Shown here one piece after another: positions 1 through 11,936 of a stretch of DNA of 64,000 bases. Origin of the DNA: Lasiodiplodia sp. COLG20 (Eukaryota > Ascomycota > Dothideomycetes > Botryosphaeriales > Botryosphaeriaceae); contig VNWV01000002.1 of the NCBI GenBank assembly GCA_009801085.1, positions 1,922,001 through 1,986,000 of the forward strand, given 5' to 3'. Position numbers and translations under genes: made by a program. The number at the start of each line of letters is the position of its first letter. Position 1 is the first letter of the stretch. A model generated the notes under the pieces. The model saw nothing but the letters and a program-made list of their open reading frames with translations, was not told where the DNA came from and made no database searches.

Positions 1-1817
1 ACCGTCGGTTTCGTATGTGGGGTTGGTTTCTTCCTGGTTGAGGTGGTCACGCAACCGAGCAACTCCGTTACCGGAGAACACACAAAACACATCGCGCTGG
101 TGCTCGTTGAATTCTGTGCGAACAGTCAGCAGGGGCAGCGAGATATGAGCGTTTGACTTGGCATACCTGGTGGGGCCTCACGACAGAACACCAAGAGATC
201 CTCGCGCAGGAATGCCTGCACGCCTGTCAAACTCAGGTGAGTCAAGCGAGGGCAGTTGTTGAGCAAAGCGTGGATCCCCTGCAGGTGAAACGTTAGCAAA
301 GTCCTGCGAATTCATGCACGGGCGTCTTACATTTAGCGTCAGCAGCGTGCAGTAGCTGAGATGCACGCGTTCAAGGGAGCACGGGGCGGCCTGTCCATTC
401 GCACCCTGGTGTCTTTGCCTGGCAAGCGCCATGATGCTCTTGTCGGTGATGTTGCCGCACTTGACAAGGCCAATCCGCTTGAGCTTGGTGAGCGTCGAGA
501 GCTGTTCAACAGACTTGTCCGTCAGATTTTGACAGCAGGCGAGGTCAATGTAGCGGATACGAGTGCACATCCGAATCAATTGCTGGACACCAGTGTCGGT
601 GATCCGCGAACAGTGGCCAAGGTGGATGTAGTGGAGGTTCTTGCCAAGCTTCGTGATCGCCGCAACGGCACGGTCGGTGATCTGACGGCATTTTGCCAGG
701 ACGAGGTTACGCAAGCGTGGGGCGGCCGTGATGATCTTCTGGACACCAACGTCGTTGAGCTCTCCACAATCCGTCAGATCCAGTATGCGGAGGCTCTCGT
801 ATGTAGCATCCGCCGGCAAGTTGAGGAAGGCGTGGTCCGTGATGCGGGAGCAGTGCGCTAGGCGGAGTTCCCGGAGGTGGCGACCCTCTCTGATCAAAGC
901 AGTGACTGAGGCATCCTCCAGGTTCCTGCAGTTTTCCAGGTCTATCTCCAGAATGTAACGGCAGTTGTTTGCGAATGCCATGACAGCATTGTCGGTGATT
1001 TGGCTGCAATTGTTGAATTTGAGCTGCAAACAGCAAATTAGTATCAGCGAATGCGAACAGGGAATGGAAGACTTACCCTCTTCACATTCCTGCAGCTGCG
1101 AGCAACGGCCTCCAAAGACTCATCGCTGATCTTCCTGCACCCGCTGATGTTCAATCCCTGGAGCTTCAGACAATTCTTTGCGAGAGCGAGCATGGTCCGG
1201 TCGGTAAGGTTGTCCAACTCGGTCACATCCAAGGCCAGGAGGCTACGGTTGCCTTCCAGCATAGCCTCAAGACTGAGGTCGGTGAGCTTAACACACTTGG
1301 TCAGAGTCAGGCGCTCGATCCTCTTGCAGCTCGAGAAGGGCTGCAGAGTGCCGTCGCTGACCTCGACGCCGAGCGTTGAGAGATTGAGTCTCTTCACCAG
1401 GGTCTGGTAGTCAAAGTAGCTGTCCACCTTCCTGATCGCTTGGACGACGGTGTGTACGCTTGGCCATTTGTTGGTCTGTGGGCGGTGCCACAATAGGCCT
1501 ACGCTATTCCGAGCCCAATCCTTGGATACGAGCATGCAGGACTTGAGATCTGCGGGCGACGAGAGCTTTGCGAATATCGAGATCATGAGCTCGGCAGGAA
1601 GGCGGCTGATAGGCGAGAGACGGCATCTCTCCTCCATCTCGCGGGCATAGACATCTTCCTCGGAGGTGGAAGGAGCAATGGACGACTGCGAATCGTTGGC
1701 CTGCAACATGAAAGAGTCGTTGTCGTCGTCGGGGCAGCGCTCGGGCGAGGTCGAAGCAGAGGATTCGGAACTCGCCCGGCCGCCAGAAAGGCGTTCTTGC
1801 CGGCGGGAACGGGTCAT
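1..1817 (-). CDS. grrA: SCF ubiquitin ligase F-box/LRR protein GrrA (partial, 3' end off window)
   Basis: Substrate receptor of an SCF E3 ubiquitin ligase, orthologous in type to yeast Grr1 and Aspergillus GrrA. Exons on the minus strand: 1077-1817, 331-1023, 167-278, and 1-113 continuing past the left edge; introns are 53, 52 and 53 bp. The first exon carries an acidic/Ser-rich start, then an F-box (core RLPAELMISIFAKL...LLWHRP), which binds Skp1. The rest is a run of leucine-rich repeats of the cysteine-containing type (e.g. LDLTDCGELNDVGV, IDLACCQNLTDKSV), which form the substrate horseshoe. The last visible exon encodes APPEFNEHQRDVFCVFSG, typical of the conserved tail of this family. I chose the ATG at 1817 (MTSRS-like start, MTRSRRQ); no earlier ATG is clearly better. 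Family roles are in cell-cycle, nutrient-signal and (in Aspergillus) ascospore control. Identity is secure from architecture; the substrates are unknown. Confidence 0.9.
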
Positions 1818-3824
1818 TGTGTGGGCGCGTGGGGGAGTAGCGGCGGCGGCGTCAGGGTGGAGGGAGGAGAACAAGGGTGTCGCCCGCCCGCCGGTGGGGG
1901 TCGAGCTGGACGGAGTGCTCGCGAACGACTCCAGGATGGCGGCTGCGTGCTACCGGGCACGCCGTGATGTCGTTGGAGGGGTGGAAGCGTGGAGGCAGAG
2001 TGGTCTCCGGGGCGCGCAGGCGATCTCGGACGGGCAGGTCCGACCAAACGGGAGCGAGGGGAATGGGCGTGTCGGCGCTCGCCTGCGAGGGGCACAGGGC
2101 GGGCTTTGCGGGGAGGTATGGCCTTGGGGGCGGTGACTGGAGAGAGAGGTTGTTGGAGGGGAGGGCAGGAGGAGGCTATTATCGGGCGGAAGAGGTAGCG
2201 CGCGAAGGACCAGTGACATAGGCTGAGGCGTTGGAGGCGTGGCAGGGACTGCGCTAGCTGCAAGGCCGTGCGCGGTCGGGAACGGCGGGCAAACGGGCGT
2301 TTCCTGGCGGAAGGCGATGGGATCGGGCGGCTCGAGAGCGGCGAGGTCAATGACGGGGCGGGTCCTGCAGACGCAGGAGAGGTGTTGAGCGGGCTGGGAC
2401 TGCTGGGATCCCCGCGAGCTGACAGGCGCCGAGCAGGAAAGCTCGATTCGGCGCCAGAGCAGGTGACAGGTGATCGCGCGCGACAACTCACCCGCCGACT
2501 GCCCGCCGCCTGGAGGATCACGGCCAGCCTCGCATCACGTCGTCACATTACTACGGTACGCTCCTTCAGTCCCGCCCAGCGTGGCGCTCTGGGCCCCGCG
2601 CCGCCCAACGCTCGATCCGCCGCCGCACCACGACTTCTAAAGCCTATCTCAGCCCTTCTAGTTCGTACGAGCTTCATCCGACGACGCGTCTGCATTTCTT
2701 GCTTTTCTCTGCGCTTCGCCTTCGTCGTCATCAGAAAGGCAAAGCCTCCACCGTACGTCAGCTGCAGCCCCCGGGTTTGTGTTCCTCCTCCACCAGCCCC
2801 GGCTTCTTCATGGGAAGCTGCTTTTTCTGCGAGCTGCCCCCTCGGGCGCCATTGACGTGAAGCGGGACCTGCCTCCGCAAATTGCTGCGTGCTACCGTCA
2901 GTAAGGTTCGCATCCTCTATTGCAACGTCGTCGCCAAGTCCGTGAGCCTCTCCTCTAGCATTCTCCGCATCGCAAGTGATTCCTCATTGGTCGTCGGGCT
3001 GCAGGAGAGCGTCATTTGCTGCTTTCGGTCTCACACATTGCAGGATTGCTGTTTGTGGTAATGTCTCCGGCCTCAGACTACTCTGATGTTTGGTTTCGAC
3101 TCCTGCGACAGAGGAGTTGCTCCAGCGATGTCCAGGTATGCGCTGTCAGACATGGGCGGCGGAATGCGGAGCGGTCTCACGTCCGATTCCGACGGTCCCA
3201 GACCTGCGCCGCGGCAGTCCATGGCCGCTGCACGCCTGCAGGAGGCTAAAAAGTTTAGCAGCACGCAGCGACAGTAGGGCTTAGCACGCGTGCCGGATGC
3301 CGGGCGTGTCGCTGGTCGGATGGCCACGCCGGGCACGTGTAGGGGCGAGTGACGGGTTGGTAGTCTCCACAGCGCGGCCAGCGTGCTCAGCAGCGGGGCC
3401 CGTAGGCGGTGGCAGGCGCTGCGAATGGCAGGCCGGCACTGCGCATGACGGGCCCGCGCCGCACAAGGCACGTCGACCAGATCTCCCACAGGGCGGTCTG
3501 TCTGTCGGTCAAGCAGTGTTGCCTGCGCACCAGCTCCTGTGGCCGAAGCCCCTTTTCAGTGGCCAAGGCTGATTGGGTGCGGACGGGCTTGGGCGTGCTG
3601 CTGGTCCTCGAGCGGGCGATCGTCGCCGAGATCCAACGGTTCCCAAGCACCTCCAGTGGCTGCCCTGCCGCCTCAGCAACACCCAGCTTCCAAGCCAACC
3701 CTTTCGCGGCGCTGCAGCTGTGTTGCCCGCGACAGCTCTCTCCCCGGTTCGCCGTCGCCCTATGTCTCCTCGCTGATCCGCCTGGCCCTTCCCTCTTGCC
3801 GCCGGGCAAGTTACTGCCGTCCCA
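1818..3824. other. Divergent promoter/5' leader region between grrA and the NAK kinase
   Basis: Two kilobases with no convincing gene. It lies between two divergently transcribed genes and so must hold both promoters and leaders. It is GC-rich, with pyrimidine-rich stretches near 2600-2850 and 3700-3824 leading into the kinase start. Open frames here lack family resemblance and look like chance frames in GC-rich DNA. Confidence 0.5.
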
Positions 3825-6800
3825 ATGACGTCTCAATACCACCCCTCGACTGTAACCCGCCCTGGCGTCTTCCACGCTCCCCACCATGCCGTCCACCACA
3901 ATGCCCCGCCCGGCACCTTCGCCCCCGGTACCAAGGTGCAGGTCGGCAACCACCGCGTGGTCATCGAGAAATACCTCTCCGAGGGCGGCTTCGCCCACGT
4001 CTACGTTGTGAAGGTGCCCAACAAGGCGGGGGACAGATATGACATCGCCGTGCTCAAGCGCGTCGCCGTGCCGGACAAGGACGCGCTGGCGAACATGCGC
4101 ACCGAGGTCGAGACCATGAAGAAGCTCAAGGGCCACCGCAAGATCGTTACCTACATCGACTCGCACGCCTCGCAGCTGAAGGCAGGGGGTTACGAGGTCT
4201 TCCTGCTCATGGAGTTTTGCGCCGGCGGCGGCCTGATCGATTTCATGAACACCCGCCTCCAGCATCGCTTGACCGAGCCCGAGATCCTGCACATCTTCTC
4301 CGACGTCGCCGAGGGTGTTGCCTGCATGCACTACCTGAAGCCCCCGCTTCTGCACCGCGATCTCAAGGTCGAGAACGTCCTGATATCCACCGAGGGCGCG
4401 TCGCGCGTATACAAGCTCTGCGATTTTGGCTCCACCGCACCTCCGCGCCCAGCTGCGACGAATGCCGCCGAGGGTCGCTTGATCGAGGACGACATCCAGA
4501 GGCATACCACAATGCAGTACCGGAGTCCGGAGATGGTGGACGTCTACAGGAGGCTGCCGATCGACGAGAAGAGCGACATCTGGGCGCTGGGCGTCCTTCT
4601 GTACAAGCTCTGCTATTACACGACTCCCTTTGAGGAGCAGGGGCAAATGGCTATTTTGAATGCGAGCTACAAGTTCCCACATTACCCTCCTTTCTCGGAT
4701 CGCTTGAAGACACTGATAGGTAGCTGTTTTCCCAACACCATGCTATCGTGTCTCGCTAATTTATTCGAACAGCTTGGATGCTGAAGGAACATCCGCAACA
4801 GCGGCCCAATATTTACCAGGTGGTTAAGGAGGTTTGCGCCATGCGCAACAGGGATTGTCCCATCAAAGACGTGCGTCTCCTAGCAGCCCTCCGGGATCAC
4901 GCGCTAACAATGCGCAGATATACACCAACCGAACCCAATCGGAAACACGCAAGAACCAGCAGCTGCCGTCGCCTGAGCCCAATATTGGACCCACAATCGG
5001 ACTTTCCAAGGCTGCGCCTGTCCAGCAGGTCCAAGTTCTTCCAGAGATCACGCCTATGAGGCGGGGAAGGCCAACGGCGCCGGTCCAGCAAAGTACGGCA
5101 GCTCACCACAGTCCATCTCCCATGAGGAGTGCGGGTGGTGCGGCTCCCACGAGCGACCCTTTTGCGGCATTAGATTCTACATCGGCGCCTGTGAGGGCTG
5201 CCGCTGCTGACGAATTGGCCCAAAGATTTCCCTCGCTGGACGAATTCTCGATTCTTCATGACCGGGGCAACAAATTTCAATTCTCTAGCGATTCCCCAGT
5301 GGAACCTAAGGCGGAAGCCGTCCAAAAGCGTGTCGCGGAAGCGTTGGCAGATGAGGCTTTCACGATGCCGAGCCATCCCCAGCCAAGGAGGGAACAGCCA
5401 ACATCGGCAGCTTCTTCTGCGATACCGTCCAGGTCTGATTCGTTGAGATCGGCTCAGACCATGTCTCCGAATCAAAGGCCGGAGTCCAGGCAAACCCAGG
5501 CCTCTCAAATCCATCAGCCTCAGCCTCAGCGTCCTTCAATGGTCTCTACTGGCATTCAGACTTCGCCTCCTGGTTCGCCCGCTTTGAAGCCCGAGCCTGC
5601 GAAGTACGAGCCCCCCAAGTTTCCCGATGTCAACCAACGCCCTATTTGGCGAGTACCGCAGCAGTCAAGCCACGCTAGGGCTTTGAGCCAGCCAAGGTCC
5701 TCGGAAGACAACCCACGCTCGACACCGTCATTATTGAAGCCCGAGCCAAACCCGCCTCTCCCGCAACGCCCTGGTTATTTGGATATGCATCGATCCAAGT
5801 CTCAGACAGCGACATTACAGCTCCCGCAATCGCCTGCATCATCTAGGCCTTCTTTAGAAGGGTCGAGACCATCGGGTCTGGATCTCACGGATCCTATTAA
5901 CCGATCGAAGTCTGCCAACTCTAGAGCCAGGCCTTCTAGTGTGCACGTAGAATCCAGCTTGGATTTCTTGCGGGATCGGGAAGCCTCGCGGAAGGGCGAC
6001 AGAGTTGCCAACCTCATCGACACCGAAACGGACCTCAATAGGGTGAAATCTGCTCCTACGACAGAGCCCGAATTGGAAGAGACAAATATCACGTCAAACG
6101 TTGATTTCCTGCGATCTATGGAGGGCGACGATGGATCTAGGCGGAGGGAGCATCACCGCACGAGCAGCAACGCAAGCAAGCACTCCAAGCGGTCTAGCCT
6201 ACCTTCCCTGTCAAACACCAAGAACATCCTTGCCGGAAAGTTTGGAGACGCCTTCCGCCGGTTTGAGAACAACACCAGTCAACGAGAGCCACAGCGCACG
6301 CCTAGCCCTGAATTTGAGCGGATTAATGAGCAACTTACGCCGATTGCAGGCTCTGAGGTCACGGGAGAACGAAGTGAAGATGACACTGCGATCGATGAGA
6401 CGCAAGACCTCCCTCCCGAGGTTCGCCGTGAACTCGAGCGTCGGAGATTATCACAGGAGGAGAAGCGTGTTGCCGAGGCGGCTGCCGAATATCGCAAGCG
6501 CATGGACGAACAAGGAGAGGGCGGCAAGGGCAAGCCTGGTGGTGGCCCATCGAAGGCTTCGACGATTCAAGACCGGGTCAAGAATCTGCTGCAGGATACG
6601 CAGACGTCCCCGAAGCGAACCGCAGAGGGCTACGGCCGTTACACTGAACGCGAGATCAGCGAAAAGGGCAAACCACCACCACCTGGCGCCAAGAAGCTTC
6701 CTTCTCTTCCGTCCGGTGCGCCGCAGTCAGAGCTGACGTACCGACCTGCTCGGCCGCAACAGTCGTCAACTACAGGCCAAGCGCAATCGAACAGCGCCTC

Positions 6801-7101
6801 CAATTCTCCATCGTTGTCCCAGGGAAATAAACCCCCTCCGGCGCCGCCGAAGCCAAAGGCGCTGCGTACTGGTGGCCAGTTTGAGTCTCCTAATCCAAAC
6901 AACTTCCCTCCGTCGCCCGAACACCGGAAGCCTCCGTCGCGAGGAGGTCGCCCGGCGGACGGTGCTCCGGGTGTTGATAACGGCCTAGGAATCAATACTG
7001 AAGAGTGGGAGGCCAATTTCAGCAAGAGGTACCCGAGTTTGAGCGGGTTGGAGATGGTCGAGACGGAGGTGCCGAATGGGAGTCGCTACCGCGACATATA
7101 G
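3825..7101 (+). CDS. NAK-family serine/threonine kinase (Ark1/Prk1/Akl1 type)
   Basis: Actin/endocytosis-regulating protein kinase. Exons 3825-4719, 4773-4870 and 4918-7101; introns 53 and 47 bp; 1058 aa. The kinase domain occupies about residues 43-325: glycine-loop variant LSEGGFAHVYVV, catalytic Lys78 (IAVLKRV), HRDLKVENVL with Asp179 and Asn184, and DFGS at Asp200. The domain sits at the N terminus, as in yeast Ark1/Prk1 and animal AAK1/GAK, and is followed by a long disordered Pro/Ser/Gln-rich tail. The tail has family-like motifs such as AQRFPSLDEF and EEWEANFSKRYPSL near the C terminus. In yeast these kinases phosphorylate Pan1 and Sla1 to disassemble endocytic coats; that role is assumed by homology. 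The second exon is only 98 nt. All core catalytic residues are present, so an active kinase is likely. Confidence 0.93.
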
Positions 7102-7965
7102 ACGCGCGGAGAAGAGTAGGATACTATTGCAGTCGGAGATCGGAGTTAGGACGATAGACGGTGGATATTAAGGATTTCTCCCGTATTGACAACACGATGC
7201 TGGCAAGGCCGTGGGTGCAATCATGTTTGAATAGGTTTTCTTTTCTCAAGCACAGTCAAAGCGTGGAATAGGGAAGCAGAGATAGATGGTGCGAGAATAC
7301 CTTTAAGCGGAGCGATCGCTTGTGGAAATATAAGGTTTACCCATCTATGGGGCCATCTAATTGGACCAGGAAATATGCAAGATGAGAGCGGGGAGAGAGC
7401 GGACATGGAGGTGTGGCTTGGCGCCGCGCGCCGCGGAAGTGCTCCGCGGCCATGACGCGGGGCAGATCCAGAAAATCTTGGCTTCCGCGCGACACAATCG
7501 CCCCTACTTCTCTGAGGGTTTGCAGTTCTCTGTACATATTTTGGCTGCTGCGATTGTGAGAAGGTGCGGAATCCTTGTCAGACGGCGGCTCGGGCGAGGC
7601 TGGTCAAACACACCGCCTTGATTAGAACCTACGAGAAGTCCGCCGCACCACCGCCGCCATCTCACCACCACCTCCAGTCGCAGCCTTCACCAGTTTCAAC
7701 AACACCGCTGTCACGCAAGGCAGCAAGACTGTACCTTGCAGTCCACTGACCTCCTATTCAGTCCCCCACTTCAATCCCCACAATCGTCACTTACACTCGG
7801 AACGCATCACCCCCGGCCGTCCGCAAACAAGAAATAACCAGAACGCATCGGGTCACACGAGAGCGGGGGGAACAGTAGTGTATCTCACGAACACACATAC
7901 AACTGGGGGAAAAAAAAGGGAGGAAATAAGAGGTGTTAAGGGAAGAGAAGAAGAAAAAAATAAAC
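7102..7965. other. Intergenic region with a perfect GC hairpin
   Basis: No gene recognised. It contains the 3' flank of the kinase gene and the promoter/leader of the methyltransferase. A perfect 7-bp inverted repeat (CCGCGGA at 7431-7437 with TCCGCGG at 7443-7449, 5-nt loop) lies in the middle. The last 100 bases are purine-rich and lead straight into the ATG at 7966. Confidence 0.45.
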
Positions 7966-9119
7966 ATGATGCTCTCCAGCCTCCTCCGCATCACGCCGCG
8001 CACGCCGACCGAGGACCCGGAGGACGTGTTCGCGACGGCGCTGGGCACCATCTTCACCGACGACCTGCGCAACCAGCACGGCGACCCGGGCTGCCTGATC
8101 ACGTACCTGTCGCGGCGGCTGGACGCCGGCGTCGACCTGGCCGTGGCGGAGCCCGCCGGCGAGGAGGAGCGCAAGAAGTTCGCCCACTACCTGTGGAACG
8201 CCGGCGTGCTGATGGCCGAGCTGTGCGGCGGCCGCCCCCGCTGGGGCGTCGAGGGCTCCGAGCCTGGCGAGCGCAGCAGGGTGCTGGGCGGGTTGGAGTG
8301 GCGCCTGGATGGGGGCCGCAGGCAGTGGTGGGTCGACGAGGGCGAGGAGGGTAGCTGGCGGGTTGAGGGGGAGAAGGTGCTGGAGCTCGGGGCAGGTGGG
8401 TGATATTAGAATGCTCGTTTGTAAGGGGGCGGGAACGGTGGTGGTTGTTTTTCGTTCTCGGGGTTCTTTTTGAAAATGTGCAGGAAGCGCTGATGGCATC
8501 GTTCTTTGGAGCATCATAGGCGTGGGACTTGCCGGAATCGTGAGCACGTTGGTCGGCGCAGAGGAGGTGAGTTTTTGCCTTTCCTTGGATTGTGTCTTTC
8601 TTCATTGCTTCATTGGAGGCTATGCTAACAGTTACGCTTACCGCGCAGGTCGTCATCTCGGACTACCCGGCGCCGGAGATCCTGGAAAACCTCAAGGACA
8701 ACGTGAAGAGGAATGTTCCGGACGATCTGAAGTCGAAGGTCTCGGTCCAGGGCCATCAATGGGGGGACCTGGATTCTCCGTTTGCAGTGGCCAATGCTGG
8801 AAGGTTTACCAGAATATTGGCAGCAGACTGCCTGTGGATGCCCCATGAACATCGCAGCCTGGCCAAGTCGATGCTACACTTTCTGTCGCCGGATCCACAG
8901 GCAAGGGTGTTTGTGATAGCGGGCTTCCACACCGGGCGGGCCAAGATGGCGCCGTTCTTTGAGATTGTCGAGGAAGAAGGCCTGGCGATTGACGATATTT
9001 ATGAGATGGATGCTGAGGCGAAGCGGAGGGAGTGGGCATCTGAACGGGATGGAGGAAGAGAGGACCACGGAGAGAGGAAGAAGTGGCTCGTTGTTGCTCA
9101 ACTGAAGCGTAAGCAGTAA
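7966..9119 (+). CDS. Nnt1/Efm7-like SAM-dependent methyltransferase (family 16)
   Basis: Probable protein methyltransferase. Exons 7966-8395, 8520-8566 and 8649-9119; introns 124 and 82 bp; 315 aa. The SAM-binding motif I is split by the first intron and reads VLELGAGVGLAGIVSTL once spliced. It is followed by VVISDYPAPEILENL, which is the Nnt1/Efm7 signature (ITDYP in yeast). HYLWNAGVLMAEL upstream is the usual lead-in of this family. The acceptor at 8519 was chosen because it restores the Gly motif; an earlier AG at 8482-8483 does not. Yeast Efm7/Nnt1 methylates the N-terminal Gly and adjacent Lys of eEF1A, but fungi have several paralogues and older annotations say nicotinamide N-methyltransferase. 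Family membership is firm; the substrate is inferred. Confidence 0.8.
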
Positions 9120-9186
9120 TGGAGCAGCCTATCTTTTTGGCTCCATGCATAGTCGGTCTCATTCCTCAAGAAAGTCCGATAAATCT

Positions 9187-10002
9187 TCATGCTGCGGGCT
9201 CGATCTTCTTTTTGAAACACAGGGAGCAGACCTTCGAGCCTGACCTGCCGCCAAACGTGAAGCTGGAGTACTTGATCTTATCCTCGTACTCCAGCAGACC
9301 CCCTTCGACCACGAACCAAGCCTTCAGCTCGTCGGCGGTCCAATTGCAGCTCGTTATCAGCAGCAAGCCGCCGGGTTTGATCAACGGCTCGACCTTCTCC
9401 CTGTAGCCCTCAAAAATGCGCCTGCCCTGCGCATCCGTCTCCGCGCTCAGGCTGATGGCATCGAACGTGCCCTTATCCAACACCACATCGAACCCGCCCT
9501 GCAGCCACTCTTTCCTCGGCTCCTCGCCCAATATATCCCACTCCTCAAAGTCAACGTCAGCCGCGGCGGCCTTCTCCTCCTTGGACCGCTCGGCCGCGAT
9601 CCTGCGCGCCAGCTCGACGCTCCTGGCGCTGTAGTCGACGCCGACCATGCGGCCGCGCCAGCCCTCGTCGCGCAGCGCGAACAGCAGGTGGCCGTTCCCC
9701 GTGCCGAGGTCGAGGAAGCTGGTGCAGTCGCGCTCGGCCTCGGCGGCGCTCTCGTCCTCGAACCCTTCGTCGTCGCCCTTGATCAGCCGCCAGTCGTCGG
9801 CCAGGTCGTCCAGGTAGGACACCATGCGCTCCTCGGCGTTGGCGTCGGCGAACCACACCGTGCCTTCGTCCGACGGGTGCTCCGCGTGGTTGGCGATCTC
9901 GCGCTCGTAGCACGCGTCCCAGTACGCTTTGGTGCCCAGGTCTGACGGGTCGAGGTGCGTGGGGTGCGCGGTCGTGTCGTTGTCGTCGTCGGGGGCGGTC
10001 AT
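9187..10002 (-). CDS. EFM4: Protein-lysine N-methyltransferase Efm4 (METTL10 type)
   Basis: Single-exon gene, 271 aa, predicted to methylate a lysine of translation elongation factor eEF1A in the cytosol. After an Asp-rich start it shows LGTKAYWDACYEREIANH, the family's N-terminal signature. Next come motif I FLDLGTGNGHLLFAL, motif II VGVDYS, and the post-motif GFDVVLDKGTFDAISL typical of See1/Efm4/METTL10. ITSCNWTADEL and SSFTFGGRSGSKV complete the fold. The start is taken at the first ATG in frame, 10002 (MTAPDDDND); upstream codons in frame lack ATG. The gene ends only 67 bp from the convergently transcribed Nnt1/Efm7-like gene, so the two 3' untranslated regions almost certainly overlap. 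Confidence 0.88.
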   Translation of the reverse strand: MTAPDDDNDTTAHPTHLDPSDLGTKAYWDACYEREIANHAEHPSDEGTVWFADANAEERMVSYLDDLADDWRLIKGDDEGFEDESAAEAERDCTSFLDLGTGNGHLLFALRDEGWRGRMVGVDYSARSVELARRIAAERSKEEKAAAADVDFEEWDILGEEPRKEWLQGGFDVVLDKGTFDAISLSAETDAQGRRIFEGYREKVEPLIKPGGLLLITSCNWTADELKAWFVVEGGLLEYEDKIKYSSFTFGGRSGSKVCSLCFKKKIEPAA

Positions 10003-11696
10003 TGTGGTGGAATTTTTTCTTCTTCTTGGTTTGGGGCGCAATTGGAGGGGAGATGGTGCGGTGTGGTTTTGTTGTGGAGGTGGAAGAATCGCGGGGTTGG
10101 TGGTGAATTTTTGGGTCCCGCGGGCTATCGATAAGGAGGCCGACTAGGGTCTATAAATGGGATCAGTCTATTGCCCCGATCCTTTCCCACCCCTAATCCA
10201 TCAATTCCTAGATGGATCATCCTATCGCACAGCGGTCTATCGACTGTTCTGTGCTTTTTGCTTCTGGGAGCGTCTTGTCGTTCATCTTAATTCGCATTGT
10301 CTAATAGAGAGTCACTAGTCATGCTAATCATCAGTCTTTACTATGAGACGCTAGCATTTCTGGAAAATGATACCAAGCCTCATGTACTGTTTCTTATGTT
10401 TCTTATGTTTCCAGATGTGCCTTGCTTGCGTAACTGATAAGCAGATATTCGAATCTCACACACACACGCAAGTGTACTGCACCCTGGAATGCATTCGGTG
10501 TCCGAAAAGGCTTTGTCTAAAGACCTCTGGTAATCAATGGCACACAATGCAACTCGCGAGTTCTTATATTGCCGCCTGAGACTCCGTTCATCTGGTGATT
10601 CCTGGTTCGAGTACCATGTGATCATATTGCCTGCCAGAGACACATTATAAATTCATCTCCAGGTCAATCCGCTCCGAATTTCTTTTGAATCAGTAGTTTT
10701 TCTTCTCTATCTTCTGATATCACGCCTCAACGTGGAAGACTTCACTGGTTTTTGTGTGGATGCCGTCCACGGAAGTCCCAAGGCTGAACATTTTGTAAGA
10801 AATCCAGTAAAACCTCATTCCATTGCTCTGAGATCTTCATCAAATTTGAAATTTGCTGTTGCTACTTATCGTTCGGTGATGCATCTATGCTCCCCGCTTT
10901 GATGCTGATACGTATCGACCTCTGCGAAGAAAAATGCTTAAAGCGGACTACAATACTGTCTGCATTTCTCGACTGCTTTTCTCTTGCAGCCTATAATTTA
11001 TGAATACCACAGTATTCTCGCAATCTCACTCTCATTGCATAGTGATGGTGAATATGATCATTGTTTCTTGCTTTCTCCAATAACGAAATATATATACAGT
11101 ATTTCCCAGTCAAACCACAGTATAGACGTCGAGCGTCTAAGGTCATGACGCCAACGTGAAAGCCACTTTGCAAATATGTTGCGGTATATCTTCAGAGTGC
11201 AACACGTAGTCTTCCAAGTGCATTTCCATGGCTGGTCTCGTCGTGAGCACTTGCGGAGGAAACTCGTTCACAGTCACTTCAGGCCTCAGCGGATTAATGC
11301 CCACCGTGCTCAATTTTGCAATCACATGCCACTCCTTCCTACTGCACTCTATTGTATCGTTCGCCTGAATTGGGACATCACGAGCTTCATCATGGTGCTC
11401 GCTTGGTGGGATTGTACCTGCCCAACCCGCTACATTGCAGTGTCTGGAATCCACGCGCGGCCATGTGGTTTTCACGTGGCATTCATGTGAATGGACCCCT
11501 GTGCCTGATCGGGCACTTGAGGTACCTGAGCGCCTTCCGCACAACCACATGTGCCTTGTATGACCTTCCCAAACCTCCCTCCACATGCAAATTTGTGCGA
11601 TCACGACATCTATCCAGGATCCGACTGCGCATGCCCACTTGCCACGAGCGCCAAAGCCGAACCCATGCCACCCACTCCTCCACTCCTCCCTCTCCC
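10003..11696. other. Gene-free AT-rich interval upstream of U2
   Basis: No coding region or RNA gene recognised in about 1.7 kb. The first 200 bases are the promoter of the minus-strand Efm4 gene and include CTATAAATGG near 10150. The remainder is AT-rich and has only short chance frames. Confidence 0.45.
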
Positions 11697-11704
11697 TATA
11701 TATA
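11697..11704 (+). promoter_or_regulatory. TATA box of the U2 snRNA gene
   Basis: TATATATA lies 40 bp upstream of the predicted 5' end of U2. Spliceosomal snRNA genes need a fixed start site, and a TATA element at this distance fits transcription by RNA polymerase II. The role is inferred from position. Confidence 0.6.
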
Positions 11705-11743
11705 CCCCACCATTGGTGGCCCAGAAGCTCCCTTTTCCTCTCC

Positions 11744-11936
11744 AGCTCTCTTTGCCTTTTGGCTTAGATCAAGTGTAGTATCTGTTCTTTTTAGTTTAAT
11801 CTCTAGAACGTCCCTACGGGGGCTTTTCTGTTGATTAAACTAGTTTTTGGGACCCGGTTGGTGGCCTCTGGGCTCCGCCTACCGTCATCAACCACGGTGT
11901 CGCTCGTATTGCACTGCTTCGGGCTGACGCGAAAAC
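11744..11936 (+). ncRNA. U2 spliceosomal snRNA
   Basis: Spliceosomal RNA that pairs with the intron branch site. The 5' part has the near-invariant stretch CCTTTTGGCTTAGATCAAG, then the branch-site recognition sequence GTGTAGTA at 11773-11780 and TCTGTTCTTTTTAGTTTAATC, as in other U2 RNAs. An Sm-binding site AGTTTTTGG is at 11842-11850. Near the 3' end, 11897-11930 folds into stem-loop IV: GTGTC/GACGC, one bulged T, GCTCG/CGGGC, with loop TATTGCACTGCTT, the U2B''-type loop. Length of about 190 nt matches fungal and human U2. The 5' end (near AGCTCTC) and the 3' end are approximate. It stands alone between protein genes, with its own TATA box, and is not inside an intron. Confidence 0.93.

Noticed and set aside
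361..861. Open frame of 166 codons on the plus strand inside grrA
   Set aside because: It is the antisense shadow of the leucine-rich repeat coding exon; no family features or splice context of its own.
9929..10002. Longer start for Efm4 upstream of 10002
   Set aside because: The in-frame codons upstream contain no ATG, only a TTG; the ATG at 10002 gives the usual family length.
10600..10625. TGGTTCGAGTACCA looks like a tRNA T-arm (B box)
   Set aside because: No A box, acceptor stem or anticodon arm at the right spacing on either side.
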